Shown here: positions 63,881 to 64,000 of the stretch, piece after piece | Numbering within the stretch: the stretch's first letter is position 1 | Layout: each line of letters opens with the position of its first letter | Assembly: GCA_014190175.1 (NCBI GenBank) | Contig: BJFZ01000001.1 | Location: forward strand, 1 to 64,000 | Origin: Actinomycetes bacterium | GTDB taxonomy: Bacteria > Actinomycetota > Actinomycetes > Nanopelagicales > Nanopelagicaceae | Length of the DNA stretch: 64,000 bases | Direction of reading: 5' to 3' | Translations under genes and position numbers: made by a program | Notes under the pieces: model-generated | Told to the model about the DNA's origin: nothing | The model's database searches: none | The model's input: only the letters and a program-made list of their open reading frames with translations

Positions 63881-64000
63881 TTAGACCTCGATGACAAGCG
63901 GCAAAATCATTGGCCGACGACGATGTTGGCCACCAACCCATTTACCAACTACTCGCCGCACTACTTGTGAAAGTTGATGTGATCCACTGACTCCAGAGCT
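63881..64000 (-). CDS. rnj: Ribonuclease J, C-terminal fragment
   Basis: Only the last 39 codons lie in the window; the rest is beyond the right edge. The end reads LSQVVRRVVGKWVG, then QHRRRPMILPLVIEV, the conserved tail of RNase J (a metallo-beta-lactamase-fold ribonuclease). An RNase J gene upstream of ftsK is also the order in mycobacteria (Rv2752c). The identification rests on a short segment. Confidence 0.75.
   Translation of the reverse strand, partial: SSGVSGSHQLSQVVRRVVGKWVGGQHRRRPMILPLVIEV

Noticed and set aside
1..64000. Mobile elements, CRISPR arrays, tRNA genes, restriction or toxin-antitoxin systems
   Set aside because: Looked for repeats, transposase-like frames, cloverleaf-type sequence and small gene pairs; none could be supported.

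Overview
The window is a gene-dense, AT-leaning piece of an actinobacterial chromosome. The gene set is core and vertically inherited in character: HrdB/SigA-type sigma factor with a lysine/alanine-rich N-terminus, SepH, ClgR, DUF3000, DUF3093, DUF3159, DUF4193, DUF4192 and DUF7455 families, a PimB-like mannosyltransferase, a SAM-IV riboswitch and TCGAAC-N4-GTTCGA-type SOS boxes. The compactness, small spacers, AT-leaning composition and B12-dependent ribonucleotide reductase fit the streamlined freshwater acI lineage (Nanopelagicales; Planktophila/Nanopelagicus type). That placement is an inference, since no rRNA gene is present. No tRNA, rRNA, insertion sequence, prophage or CRISPR array was seen.

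Layout. Positions 1-7604 hold a lipid and envelope block: a truncated secreted protein, a PlsC acyltransferase, a ROK glucokinase, an SRPBCC protein, an acyl-CoA synthetase, a two-component pair, a PimB-like glycosyltransferase and an NlpC/P60 endopeptidase. This order resembles M. tuberculosis Rv2182c-Rv2190c. From about 7.7 kb the order switches to one resembling Rv2680-Rv2752c: DUF3000, RNase D, (iron permease, fadA, fadB), dxs, acnA, an RNA methyltransferase, two TrkA proteins, DUF3159, dut, a thioesterase, DUF3093, DUF4193, an acyl-ACP desaturase, an M81 peptidase, suhB, sepH, an alkaline-phosphatase-fold enzyme, parC, an MFS exporter, parE, sigA, metX, metY, DUF4192, two small envelope proteins, a NUDIX hydrolase, nrdJ, nrdR, a LysM protein, lexA, hflX, dapF, a DMT exporter, miaA, miaB, a large secreted protein of unknown function, a GntR regulator, recX, recA, a TetR regulator, clgR, cinA, pgsA, rimO, a RodZ-like protein, ftsK and the 3' end of an RNase J gene.

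Functional groups. Fatty-acid activation, beta-oxidation and desaturation (fadD, fadA, fadB, desA) are spread over the left half; fadA and desA share a GTTAC-N6-GTAAC dyad. Methionine synthesis (metX, metY) sits behind a clear SAM-IV riboswitch with its own promoter. The SOS genes (LysM protein/lexA divergon and recA-recX) carry recognisable SOS boxes. nrdJ and nrdR form the deoxynucleotide module.

Two architectural properties stand out. All twelve convergent gene pairs lie within 28 bases of each other, eight of them overlap, and five share one 4-base stop-stop overlap, so there is no room for ordinary terminators. At least fourteen genes have a TANNNT hexamer 6-7 bases before the start codon, the mark of leaderless transcripts. 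I found no convincing multi-gene system that looks entirely new. The best candidates for new biology are the shared lipid operator, the dyad over the iron-permease promoter, the palindrome before acnA, the ParC lacking its C-terminal domain, the histidine kinase with a degenerate ATP site, and the secreted 645-residue protein with a two-cysteine basic tail.
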